Source of the DNA: Odontocerum albicorne
Taxonomy: Eukaryota; Arthropoda; Insecta; Trichoptera; Odontoceridae
Assembly (NCBI GenBank): GCA_949825065.1
Contig: OX463854.1
Coordinates: 16,803,226-16,867,225 of the forward strand
Direction: 5' to 3'
DNA length: 64,000 bases
Positions 34,643-44,503 of this stretch are shown here, in pieces (the first letter of the stretch is position 1; the number at the start of each line of letters is the position of its first letter). A program made the translations under genes and the position numbers. A model generated the notes under the pieces. That model had not been told where the DNA came from. It did no database searches and saw only the letters and a program-made list of their open reading frames with translations.

Positions 34643-35107
34643 TCAGTCGTCGATTTGCGCAATGTTCTGTGGGGGGAGGTTGGACGCGCATCTTCCGGAT
34701 GCGATACGCCCGGCCTCCGTGTATCCCTGGCCTAGTGGTAAGTCATCCTGTCCTCTTGAATGCGCCACCTCTGGTCGCTGAACAGCAGCCGGTGGACGAT
34801 TTGCACAATGTCCCATGAGGGGGGTTTGGGCGTGCGTCTTTCCGATGTGGCACGCCCGGCATCGGTATATCACTTCCCTCATGGTTGTTCGCATTCGTAA
34901 GATGAGCAACGCGTGACGTAGCTCGGCCGCAGTCCTCTTCGCGCTCGGATGTCCCGCCCTCTCATGATGATGATATAGCAACAGCCTCGTATACGGGTGA
35001 TCGCCACCCAGAATCGCTGGGGCAATCACGCTCGTGTACGAGCCCTCCGGGATCATCGGGCGGGCGCCTGTCCGCAGCACTCCATCCGTGTCGAGCCAAG
35101 GCGTCAC
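34643..35107 (-). pseudogene. BEL/Pao integrase zinc-finger fragment
   Basis: The minus-strand frame includes PWLDTDGVLRTGARPMIPEG, HPYTRLLLYHHHERAGHPSA, RHALLILRMRTTMREVIYRC and RACHIGKTHAQ. This is the lead-in and HHCC zinc-binding domain of a Pao/BEL-type integrase (His-His ... Cys-x2-Cys). The DDE catalytic core that should follow is absent. The downstream frame instead holds duplicated sequence and ends at 34643. Gag, protease and reverse transcriptase are missing too. It is a deletion relic between two LTR pieces. Confidence 0.72.
34652..34871. repeat. Diverged tandem duplication inside the retroelement relic
   Basis: A segment of about 75 bp at 34652-34726 (GATTTGCGCAATGTTCTGTG, GGATGCGATACGCCCGGCC) recurs at 34797-34871 (GATTTGCACAATGTCCCATG, GATGTGGCACGCCCGGCAT), a period of about 145 bp. 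Confidence 0.75.
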
Positions 35108-35169
35108 TTCTCGCAGTCTGGTTCCAGAGGCGAGACTTGCCCCGCGCCGCAGAGCTTCTAGGTCAGCGC

Positions 35170-35343
35170 GGTTTTGAGCGCTGCTTAAGCCGACCGGCCC
35201 GTGACCTACTCACGACGCTCCGCCCGCAAGTCATTTATTTCCCTTGCGGTCGCGAACACGTCGGAGTTAAACAAACATAAATTTTACATCAATTTCCAAA
35301 TAATTTACATTTCAACAAATACAAGAATTTCAATATCTATTTC
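35170..35343 (-). repeat. Partial LTR (right copy)
   Basis: It matches 34134-34307 of the left LTR with about ten differences. The LTR's first about 70 bases (minus strand) are missing. It ends abruptly at 35343, about 50 bp before the mariner at 35395. Confidence 0.75.
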
Positions 35344-35394
35344 GTGACGTCGACTGGCAGCTTTTGATATTGTGAAGTTGACAATATATACATA

Positions 35395-36660
35395 GGTCTG
35401 TAAATATGAAACTGGATTTTTTGAATAGAAAATACACATTTATTGTATGAAAATGGTAAAAAATATTTTATTCAAAGTATTGCCCATCGCTAGCTACACA
35501 TTTTTCCCATCTCTCTGGCAATTTGTGGATGCCACGCCAAAAAAACTGTTGCTCTTTTGTGGCAAACCAATCATCGAGCCATTTTCGTAAGTGAAGCGCT
35601 GCTCAGCAAGTGCGTGTCCCATCGATGCAAATAAATAATAATCGGATGGAACCAAGTCTGGTGAGAGAGCCGCGTGCGAAAATATTTGCCAACAAAACGC
35701 CTCAATCGTTTCCTTGACCTGTTTTGCTGTGTGCGATGGCGCATTATCATGAAGCAAAATCACTTTGTGGTGCCTCTTTTGATATTCTGGTCGTTTTTCA
35801 CCCAATGCTTAGTTCAAATCCATCATTTGTTGTCGGTAGCGTTCAGTATTAACGGTTTCGCCAGGTTTTAGCAGCTCATAATAGATAACACTCTTCTTAT
35901 CCCACCAAACACAGAGCATTGTCTTCCGTCCATAGCGATTTGGCCTTGCAGTCGATGTCGCTGGTTTGCTTGGAGTTACCCATGATCTTTTACGCTTAGG
36001 ATTCTCGAAATATATCCATTTTCATCGCCAGTTACAATTCGATGGAGAAATGATTTTTTTTGTACCTGGTGAGCAGCATTTCGCAAGTGGTTTTTCGGTT
36101 TTCCTGCTGTCTTTCATTAAGTTCATTTGGAACCAATTTTCCCACCTTCTGGATCTTTCTCATGGCTTTCAAACGTATGGAGACGGCTTCTCGTGTCACA
36201 TTTAATTGATCCGCGAATTGTTGTTGCGTTTGAGCGCCATCCTTATCCAACATTGCTTGCAATTCGGCGTCTTTAAACTTTCTCGGTGGTCTTTCACGTT
36301 CTTCGTTTCTCGCGTCAAAATCGCCACTTTTGAATTGTTTAAACCACTCAAAGCACTGTGATTTACCAAGAGCATGATCACCGTAAGCTTCGACAAGCAT
36401 TCGATGCGATTCTGCAGCAGTTTTATTCAAATGGTAACAGAAAATCAATGCTGTCCCCAAATCGTAGTTTTCAGGCACAAAAACATACACGTTCAACACT
36501 ATGAAAACATATGTAATTGTAATAAACTTATATTGTTGTGAGTTAAAAGTCTTTGACAAATGTTAACACAAGAAAAAGGCGCCAATGACGCGGTTTGACA
36601 GTCACTACATTGGCAACTAGAGCCATCTATGAGCAAGTTACGGTTTCATATTTACAGACC
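35395..36660 (-). mobile_element. Decayed mariner, 1,266 bp
   Basis: Inverted repeats GGTCTGTAAATATGAAAC sit at both ends, with TA at 35393-35394 and TG (mutated TA) at 36661-36662. It carries a broken mariner transposase on the minus strand, and the family resembles the one at 10965-12254. Confidence 0.9.
35494..36469 (-). pseudogene. mariner transposase, frameshifted
   Basis: The start region (YDLGTALIFCYHLNKTAAES, HRMLVEAYGDHALGKSQCFE) leads to FKQFKSGDFDARNEERERPP, QQQFADQLNVTREAVSIRLK and LVPNELNE in one frame. The DNA for IVTGDENGYISRILS (first Asp) and the following region lies in shifted frames. The C-terminal frame from 35805 holds KVILLHDNAPSHTAKQVKET (second Asp) and LSPDLVPSDYYLFASM (third Asp), then a tail in other frames to ASDGQYFE. 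All three Asp codons can be found, but not in one frame. Confidence 0.85.
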
Positions 36661-36750
36661 TGGTATATTTTCTACTTGAATTTAGATTATGACAAACCAT
36701 TAAATGCAGAATACAGAATCAAAGGAAACTCAGGAATGCAGAGAGCAAAT

Positions 36751-36790
36751 GTACTACCTTGATCAAAAAGTTTTAGGACTTTATTCATAA
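36751..36790 (-). repeat. Solo mariner end
   Basis: TACTACCTTGATCAAAAAGT, TTTAGGACTTTATTCATAA matches the inverse of the right end of the mariner at 15983-18146, including the coding-side TTTATTCATAA. No second end was found nearby. Confidence 0.75.
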
Positions 36791-36959
36791 TTGCAAAATC
36801 TAACAGTAGAATTTGATCGGTTTATTCCCGAAAGGGATATCTTTAAATATAATTGGGTATGAATGCCATTTAATTTTTATGTATTGTATATGACTTGCGT
36901 GACGATTTTGCCAATATTACCTACAAGAGCAATTCGTTGAAATACAAAGTGACGAGGCA

Positions 36960-37356
36960 TTTCGCTACAGTTTTAACAAAAAAAAATCACGTGTCTTTGT
37001 GTGCATTCTGGTTGAAAAAAAACGAAAAGCCAACATAAGTAAATGAAGAAGCACTGAACGTACTACTGCCCTTGCAACATACATGTGCGAGTTAGGGTTT
37101 TCAACTCTAGCTATAGCAAAAGCCAAACTGCGAAGCAGACTGCAGCATGCAAAAGAACTAAGGTGCGGTTTGTCCAACGCCAAGATTTGATGAGCTTTCA
37201 AAATCAAGGTTTAACCAATATAAGTACCGTATATTGTATTATTAAAATTGATTTAATTGTCGTTTGTGCGTGCTATTTTAATGAACATTTCTTGGGTTGC
37301 GAAACCAAAACGATTAATTACCCTAATCTAGTTCAAGGTTTAAAAAGGTTAAGAAA
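36960..37356 (+). pseudogene. hAT/ZBED-like transposase C-terminal relic
   Basis: Frames read NEEALNVLLPLQH and, after a shift, ATYMCELGFSTLAIAKAKLR, SRLQHAKELRCGLSNAKI. This is the hAT dimerisation-domain pattern (ALKVLLPF.TTYLCE.GFSTL...LR..LS). A degraded end AAGGTTAAGAAATACTGGTG at about 37336 resembles the CAGT..TTCTTAACC inverted repeat seen at 32680-32957. It is just below the homeodomain exon. Confidence 0.68.
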
Positions 37357-37530
37357 TACTGGTGTAGGACATGAGATTCTAGCTTCTCTCATATACGAGT
37401 ATATGTAGATAATATAATCTGATAACCATTCGTAGGACTTACTCCTCAACGCATTTTGTCTGCATTCTGAGTCAACAGATTTTTTTTTTAATATATTCTT
37501 TCCAAGATTAGTTAAAAGCTCGGTACAAAC

Positions 37531-37814
37531 CTGTAAAACTGTGAGGTTTGCCTCCTGCGATAGCGTTAGCTTCTCCGCATCAGAAGGGTATGCATTGTAC
37601 CGATGCTCGTAGAGCCACCTCTTGAGGATCTTGACGGAGTGCTTGGGCAGGTTGCCCCTGCGCTTGCGCACGGAGCCCGGCTGGTGCGGGTGGGCACCGC
37701 CTGGGGCTCGCGCCCCACCACTGCGACCGCCGCCGCCTCCTCCGCCCGACTGTGAGCCTTCGGAGCCGGAGTCATTGTCGTCCGTACTCGATGTGGACGG
37801 GAATCTATCCCGAG
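37531..37814 (-). CDS. achi: TGIF homeobox gene, exon with N-terminal half of the homeodomain
   Basis: This internal coding exon has an acceptor (pyrimidine-rich TTTCGTTTCAG on the minus strand, just above 37814) and a donor GTTTGT just below 37531. It needs one base from an upstream exon to complete its first codon. It encodes an acidic/serine stretch ([13 protein letters not shown]), a glycine-rich linker with a run of seven Gly, and then the start of the homeodomain ([20 protein letters not shown], then EHRYNAYPS). The last is the three-residue TALE loop with its Pro-Tyr-Pro-like signature. The exon ends at ...LTVLQ, exactly where the recognition helix should begin. If the donor is ignored the frame runs on into non-homologous residues, which supports the splice site. 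The DNA is GC-rich compared with its surroundings. Confidence 0.92.
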
Positions 37815-39251
37815 CTGAAACGAAAAATAACATTTTTAATTTCTGCAATAAAAAACCAGTTTGGTACATAATATACGATCTGAAACCTTGCTTCCTCCTA
37901 CATATATCATTTGAGTTTATTTACTGACAAGGTCTATTGTTTGATGGAAATATCTATGAGGCTAGATCTTAAAGAATACCTTCCTAAAAAACCGTATTGC
38001 CTACTTGTGAAATAGCCTCTTCGTGGGTATAAGGAATGAAACAGGATGAAGCAATCTAAGAACTCCCATCAAGCCATTCAACTGAAGTATTACTGGAAAT
38101 CAACTCACTGAAATACCTAATTAAAGAAAAAAGGTAACGGCTGCCGCTAATTGTTGGAGATATTCAGTTAAAATTATTGTACAGCTAAATATAACTAATA
38201 AATTTAGTACCTAGATAATATTTCAGGTATGGAGAGTATTTTGACTAAACGACTATGTACGAGTATTATTGCCAAACTGAACAATCATGAACAACTACGG
38301 TTGGGATATTTAGAAAGAGGTTGGTGCAGCAAAACAAACAAAAAGAAAATTAAGGGAGATTAAAAGTTTCTGAAATAACCATGCAAGTTGAACCGATTTA
38401 TTATAATTGAGCAGAAATTTTCACAGATGAGTTGACGTATGTTAGAGTTTGAAGAAAAAAACTATCGAGTTTGAAGAAATTTGAAAGAGTTTAAAATACA
38501 CGTATTTACAGAAAAACATTCTATAGTATCTCACCAATTTCAGACAGTAATAATGGTCTCATGAATGACAAAAAATATCATCTCGTTAGTTTGTTTGATA
38601 AAAAATTAGAAGGGGGCAGCTTTTGTGAATGAGGCAGTCACGCTTAATTAGCATACTCAGGAAATTTCAGAAAATACGCATGTCGTGCAGTTTGTGACGG
38701 CCGTTGTTCTAAATATGTACTATAAATATAAATACGGGATAGACGACGAACGTCAAAGCTTTTTAGCGAAGTCAAGTAGCGAGTTGTTCCAATTGGAATT
38801 TAAAATACTTCTAAGAGTCTGAGTGAACACCTCGTCATGCACACTCTCCTATACCTATTTCACTCTTTCAAAATCTTCATTTGGTCGTGCCACGTTTTTA
38901 TATTTGTCATTCGACTATTAATTGTTGTTCCGTACGTTTTCTATACTCATAAAAAAGAGAATACGTATACTGAAATCTTGGGTTCTATTCTCAATAACCT
39001 TAGTTGAATTGAAGCGCCTTTTGGGGTGAGTGGCAGTACATAAAATAAGTCTTAATATTATTATTCGGCGATACCACACGAGATTCTTTCTAATATTGAA
39101 GCAGATAACTTGATATTCATTTCACTCTCTTAAAAGTAAAAACGATACCTAGATTTTGAAAGCGAGTCATCTGAGAGTTTTTTTTTTGGTAAAGTTTTCT
39201 TGAAATCTTGTGATAAATGAAATGTACATAACAAAAGGACCCGACCTAAAA
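37815..39251. other. Region upstream of the first identified coding exon, nothing recognised
   Basis: On the minus strand this is intron or 5' region of the homeobox gene. No exon satisfying the required one-base phase could be identified. Confidence 0.4.
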
Positions 39252-39253
39252 TA

Positions 39254-40052
39254 TTAGGTGTTAACATAAGTTATGACCGTTTTTTTTTTCAAATTAAAAA
39301 ATGACCACCAAAGTAAAACAAAATGGTAAAGGTTATACGTCATTCTAAAGGAAATTTTCCGCTATACGAGATATTGTGTTTGCTTTTACGTTACATATAT
39401 TATTTTATTTGATTACAAGCCTTCAAAATGGAATGTCAAGTAGACGAAAGTGAGCATTTTCGACACGTCCTTCTGTTCGCGTTCAGTCGAGGGAATAAAG
39501 CTACCAAAACTGCTCGCGATATTTGCGAAGTGTACGGTGAAGATGCTATGAATGAAAGGACAGCTCGTCGATGGTTTTTGCGTTTCAAAGACGGTAATTT
39601 CGACCTGAAAGACATGGAGCGTTCCGGACGACCAGTGGACTTCGATGAGGACCGCTTAAACCATATTATTCATGAAGATCCCCTTCAAACCACTGGCTGA
39701 GCAAATGAATTGTAGTCACATGACTGTAGACCACTATCTTAAATCAATGGGAAAAGTCCAGAAGTTCGGCGCTTGGGTTCCACATGTTTTGAGTGAAAAC
39801 AACAAAAATCAACTTTCGACAATTGAACGCAAACAGGAGGTGTCGATAATGCTCACTTTCGTCTACTTGAAATTCCATTTTGAAGGCTTGTAATAAAATA
39901 AAATAATATATGTAACGTAAAAGCAAACACAATATCTTGTAGAGCAGAAAATTTTCTTTAGAATGACGTATAATCTTTACAATTTTGTTTCACTTTGGTG
40001 CACATTTTTAAATTTGAAAAAAAAAACGGACACAACTTATGTTAACACCCAA
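39254..40052 (+). mobile_element. Foldback mariner derivative with long inverted arms, 799 bp
   Basis: It is flanked by TA at 39252-39253 and 40053-40054. The ends TT(A/G)GGTGTTAACATAAGTT are inverted. The inversion does not stop at a normal TIR: the left arm 39254 to about 39490, which includes the transposase start (GGAATGTCAAGTAGACGAAA), is repeated inverted at about 39830-40052 (GTCTACTTGAAATTCCATTT on the plus strand). So the 3' half of a mariner has been replaced by an inverted copy of its 5' end. The middle holds the rest of the DNA-binding domain. The transcript would fold into a long hairpin. Confidence 0.9.
39428..39890 (+). pseudogene. mariner transposase, DNA-binding half only
   Basis: ATG 39428 starts MECQVDESEHFRHVLLFAFS, then TARDICEVYGEDAMNERTAR, RWFLRFKDGNFDLKDMERSG and RPVDFDEDRLNHIIHED: the first HTH and linker. 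A frameshift near 39690 interrupts it (TGA in the first frame). The second frame, 39672-39893, continues LAEQMNCSHMTVDHYLKSMG, KVQKFGAWVPHVLSE (second HTH and the WVPH.L linker). It then runs into the inverted arm, giving non-native residues to a stop. No catalytic Asp is encoded anywhere in the element. Confidence 0.85.
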
Positions 40053-40054
40053 TA

Positions 40055-40886
40055 TTTTTGTTTGTTAATTTGAAATGTACAACTAACCATAGATCAATCC
40101 CGTATTTGTGAAAATAAAAAGCCGGCAATATTTTGAGTAAAATGGGTGTCGTTGTAAATTTCCGTCTTAACAAAATGTTCCATATAATTCCATACAAAGC
40201 GGCTGGATGTTTCCTAAATCATCTTTGAATGGGTAAAATGTGGGTTGGGTCCTTTTGTCATATACACGTCGATAAGTACTATTGACCAATTTATCTCTCT
40301 CTCTCTCTCTTAAACGCAACTCGAAAAATATATAGAATATTTTTATACATCCCTTATATTTAATATTCGAATATTTATGACTACTGTGTATAATACAGTT
40401 CTATAATGTGAAATATTTTTTCTAAATATTGAATGTTAAGGTTAACTAAGTAAGAAAATCCCAAATACTGGAATGCTTTAGATAAAATGAAGTGTCAAAT
40501 TGATTAAAATACATCGACAATATTGACCTTATTCATCCCTAAAAATCAATTTCGAGATAAGATGCAAGAAATAACATAAACAATGAAAGGGGAATAACGA
40601 AGTTGCCGCAAAGTAAATTGGGCATCCAAATACAGAAAAAACGCAGCAGGGAAAATGGCCGATAAAAAAGCCTGTCATAAAAATATATATGATATGTAAT
40701 AGGAGCCGTTCTCCTACCTGGCGCTAAACGGGCCGACATAAATTCGAATATTTCCCGTCCAAGTTTAAATTGAAATCTCTAAAGGCTTCTTTCTTTAGAA
40801 AGTTTATTTTCAGATAAAATTCGGTGCACGATTTTATCAAATGTATAAGACGTCGTAAAGTAAATGATCACTTATATTAACTTGAA
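40055..40886. other. Non-coding segment with a CT run
   Basis: A (CT)n run of about 18 bases lies at about 40294-40311. Otherwise AT-rich with no gene. Confidence 0.45.
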
Positions 40887-42334
40887 TCTATATAAATAAA
40901 AATGTAAATGTTCATATATTAAAAATCTCTAATCTCCGAAAGTTCTTCACCGATTGCTTTGAAATTTTGATAAAAGGTTGCATTCGTATACGAGAATGTT
41001 TACATATTTTTTTTTATATACGGTTGAAAATAAAAAAGTTTATAAATCAGACGATATAACGGGGAGCGCCTGCTGCAGCGACACACGCAAACTAAACAAT
41101 TCTCATTGAAAGTTATGTCACATTGCATTTTCGACGTTTCGGAATTAATATTAAATAATAAATATCAAATATCTATATAAATAAAAATGTAACTGTTCGT
41201 TAATTAAAAATCTCCAATCTCCGAAAGTTTTTCACGGATTGCTTTGAAATTTTGACAGTTGATTTTGAATATTAAATAATTAAATATTTAATAATACATA
41301 TTAAATATTTAAATAATAAATATAAAATTTTCAAATACGTTTATTGAAAAATAGCGCCATCTGCTTGGACGTAAAAGTATACTAAATTTTTATCTGTCAT
41401 TTTGTACTGTTGCGTCGTAATAGCTGTTCGCTTTTAATCCGGTGTTTTAAACTGTTTTTTATTATTTTTCAGTACAATTAGCGGTGAATTTGAACTGTAT
41501 CGATTGATTTTCATTTGAATTCATGGTATGTATCTGTGTATGTTTTATACATTTGAATTATTAAAAGTTTCACGTGTTTCATGCAACTAACTTTTGACAA
41601 ATGTCACATTTGGAACTGCCATATTTTTGCTAATTTGTAACAAGATGTATTTATTTGTCATCATTATTAGTTTTTTGTAATGTATTTACCTAAATAAATT
41701 AGAATCGGGCCTTGTATTAAAGACGATAAAATAATTAAAATTACTGAACGTCGTTACACGGTTGTATTGGGGCAAGTTTGTCAACCGTCATAGGACTCTT
41801 CCTGAGTTTTCGAAATATAACATTATTCAGAAACATCAAACCGAATATGTGATTAATTTGATCCCTTTCTTCCAGACGCCAAGAAATGTACTGAAGGAAT
41901 CCACCAAGCCAAAGAGAAAACAACTGCGTTTGAAGGAAAATATTTCGTTAATATATTTTTTTGTTTTTTAGTTCGTGTATTTTCTTTTTTTAATGTTTCG
42001 CAATTTAATATGTTTTTGTTATAACTTTCTTTCTTCTTTTTCAGTGCAATCGATCTGCTTTAGTTCATCAAAATGTCGAGGAAGCAGCAGAGCGACGTGT
42101 AGCCAGACTTGACGATGCACAGTTGCGAGCACGGCGATCGCGTTCTGCAGATTCAGAACTGCTTCGTTCTCAAAAGAATGTACGCGACAGGGTGAGAGTG
42201 GCTGAAAGACATCAAAAATATTGTATACCCACAAGCTTTGTGAAATTAACCATTTAGAAACGTGTGCTTTCTCTTTTCTTTATTTTCCATTTAACCAGAC
42301 TGAGCCACAGCAACGCGTGGCCGGGTACAGCTAG
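40887..42334 (+). mobile_element. Non-autonomous Helitron(s), two 5' ends and one 3' end
   Basis: Two copies of a Helitron-type 5' terminus, TCTATATAAATAAAAATGTA, lie at 40887 and 41172, each followed by AAAAATCTC.AATCTCCGAA. A single 3' terminus, GAGCCACAGCAACGCGTGGC, CGGGTACAGCTAG, ends at 42334, almost identical to that at 30030-30062. The 41172-42334 span (1,163 bp) is the likely unit; 40887-41171 is a 5' piece of a second copy. Near the 3' end (42050-42235) is a piece of coding sequence shared with 29660-29790. Confidence 0.82.
42050..42240 (+). pseudogene. Arg-rich Helitron protein scrap
   Basis: A frame reads VHQNVEEAAERRVARLDDAQ, LRARRSRSADSELLRSQKNV, RDRVRVAERHQKY, like the repeated Arg/Glu-rich N-terminal segment of some Helitron Rep proteins (EQR..RL...R.R....R). 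It has no start and no catalytic motif, and is preceded by a T-rich tract ending TTTTTCAG that would make a good splice acceptor. Confidence 0.5.
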
Positions 42335-42336
42335 AA

Positions 42337-43962
42337 AATAATAAAAAAAAAACATTTCAAATAGCAGGAGGGGTACGCAATAAGAATGATAAAATAACAA
42401 TTTATATAGCGCCATATTAAAATCAATTTCAAGGGCGCTACAAAATATGGATCTTTATTTAGATCAATAGTTTCCAAAGCCATTAAGCACAGCCGCTATC
42501 TCCAGTCTCGATTGCTTTATTGCAATTAATACATTTTGTTCGAAAAATTAATGTTTGTAACTTAAATTTAAACTTAGGACCGAATTCATAGTCTAACCAA
42601 AAAACTAAATAATACCTAATTTAAAATTTCATGATTCGTATTGCGAGTGCGACCTCATGCGTTCGAAATTTTCAAGTGAGGCAATGAAACCACGTGACTC
42701 CCTTATTCAATGAAGCTTTGATAAATTTGTACGAAATTTAACATTAAATAATAATTTCTTTAGTAACAAGATTTAGTATTCAGTGTCAAGGTCGGACAAT
42801 AAATTCGGCTCTTATAGTCGAACAATTCATTAAAAAAATGTTAATTTTCTCTAAAATTATCTTTCAATCATTTGAATTTGTTTGCTCGTTGAAGGACTAA
42901 ACAAACAGAAATTATGGTTTGATAAGAAGATCCGTTATTAGTTAAATGATTTCCGCGCCAATGACAAATCAATAACGACATATACTCCTTAAACAGGTTG
43001 AAAGCAAAAGTTCAAAAGTGTTGAAATAATACAACAAGACGATAATATTGTCTGATACTGATTCGGGAATTAATAGCCAAAACGCTTAATGAGTTCAGTC
43101 AACTGATGTGACTTTTATTAGATCGGTGAGTAATCAAAATAATTTGATTGTTGACATTAGCGCCAGCTCTGTGGAGACATTCTGTGTCTGTCAGCGGGAT
43201 TAGCGGGCCGAGACGGCCGGGATGGTTTTGGCAGATGGATTAATCGGCAAAATGTCAAAGAAATAAAATGGTCGATAAATATTGAGAAGAAATTGTTCAG
43301 ATTTTATCGCCGCGCGACGTCCCCAACTATGTGGTCATTACAATTTGAACTTGATTTTAACAGGTTGCCAGACAGTCACGATTTGATCTCAAATGAATGG
43401 GATACGTCAACATTTTTGCTGTATAAAAAATGAGATTAAAAATTATCAAACATATCTGTATCACATAAAATTGATAACAATTCTATCTGACACATTATTC
43501 CAAAGTATATAAGTAATTAAAACTCAAAAGAACATTGCTATCCGAAAAAAAAAAATAGAACATTAAGTGGATATTGTTTTATTGCCTAAACAATATCTGA
43601 AATATACTCGGCAATAATTATAAGCAATAAACATAAAAAATAAGCATTCAGACTAGACGTCCCATTAATTAAGTAAACGTCAAGTTAAGGGATGTGATAT
43701 GATAGCAGCAAAAAGAATAACAATGATAAATAAATATCAATGAATCGACGAAATACCGATGGAGCAATAAGCTTCAGAGTTCATAACGAACGGAAATAAT
43801 GATGTCTACTTCTAAATATTATAATACAACACAGGTTTCATTCAATGTCATTTTCAAGAGAAAAATATGTTTTAGTAAGACTATCAAATAGTTTAATTTT
43901 TCTCAGCTTCATAAAATATAAACCAGTCTCAAAAACGTCAGTGAAGACAAAAAGAAACATTG
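42337..43962. other. Non-coding segment with a GC-richer patch
   Basis: A GC-richer stretch lies at about 43150-43335 (AGCGGGCCGAGACGGCCGGG, ATCGCCGCGCGACGTCCCC). There is no frame with a recognisable domain and no repeat partner. The rest is AT-rich. Confidence 0.35.
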
Positions 43963-43964
43963 CA

Positions 43965-44162
43965 TTGTACTTGAGATGTACACAGAACAACTTACTGCCG
44001 TGTGGAAATTTCTTCCAACCAACCAGAAATATGTCAAACAGACTAAGTAAAACCAAACTGGAATCCTTTTGTTTAAAAAAATCTGAGTTCCAACGGGAAT
44101 TGAATTCGCAACCCTCGGTTTGGAAGACAGGCGTCATACCAACTAGGCCAAGAAGGTCGTTG
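43965..44162 (-). repeat. SINE copy, family 1 (best head)
   Basis: On the minus strand: tRNA-like head CCTTCTTGGCCTAGTTGGTA (A box TGGCCTAGTTGG), GTCTTCC at the anticodon region, B box GGGTTGCGAATTCAATTCCC, core TTCCAGTTTGGTTTTACTTA, tail TTTCTGGTTGGTTGGAAGAA. The two Pol III promoter boxes are recognisable but the B box is mutated. About 198 bp. Confidence 0.82.
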
Positions 44163-44492
44163 GAATTTTTCTTATTTCCTTGTATCTAAAAACTATAAAT
44201 AGTAAAATAGCTTCATTCACAAATTGATAAGCGGAAACAATGCTACGAGTATCTGAGGGTTAGCGCCGAGTCGACAGTAATCTTGCTCTCGTTGACGAAT
44301 ATAAATAAACACGTTTATGTGTGATCTAAAAATATTATTGAGATATTAATCATTCATTCACTAGAAGAGTTTCTCAAACTTTTTTATTCTAAAACCTTGT
44401 TAACGGTTAAATGTTTTTTTAAAGTATTTGCATACGCATACACGTAAATAATAAGTAAATAAGTTTATGATATACATTTGATTATGTCAACT

Positions 44493-44503
44493 AGGTGACA
44501 AAT
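44493..44503. repeat. Target-site duplication, left
   Basis: AGGTGACAAAT, exact match to 45168-45178, flanking the LINE insertion. Confidence 0.85.

Larger units (their letters stand above)
5197..37814 (-). other. achi: TGIF-family TALE homeobox gene, coding span (5' end missing)
   Basis: This is the span of a spliced minus-strand gene for a TGIF-type homeodomain transcription factor. In this family the protein is nuclear, binds short TGTCA-like sites and often recruits corepressors. Six exons with GT..AG borders join in phase: 37814-37531, 19159-18900, 9539-9374, 8520-8464, 6225-6178 and 5421-5197. They carry 1,040 coding bases, and with one base from a missing upstream exon they give about 346 residues plus a stop. 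Introns are about 18.4, 9.4, 0.85, 2.2 and 0.76 kb, and the larger ones are filled with transposons. Codon phase agrees at every junction, which argues against pseudogene fragments. The symbol is by family resemblance to Drosophila achintya/vismay; orthology was not tested. The first exon(s) and promoter were not found. Confidence 0.88.

Noticed and set aside
18900..37814. Homeodomain pieces as unrelated pseudogene fragments or a retrocopy
   Set aside because: Both halves have proper splice sites, matching phase and no lesions; a retrocopy would not be split.
43965..44162. Functional tRNA gene on the minus strand
   Set aside because: The head continues into a SINE core and LINE-type tail; the B box is mutated and the same arrangement repeats elsewhere.
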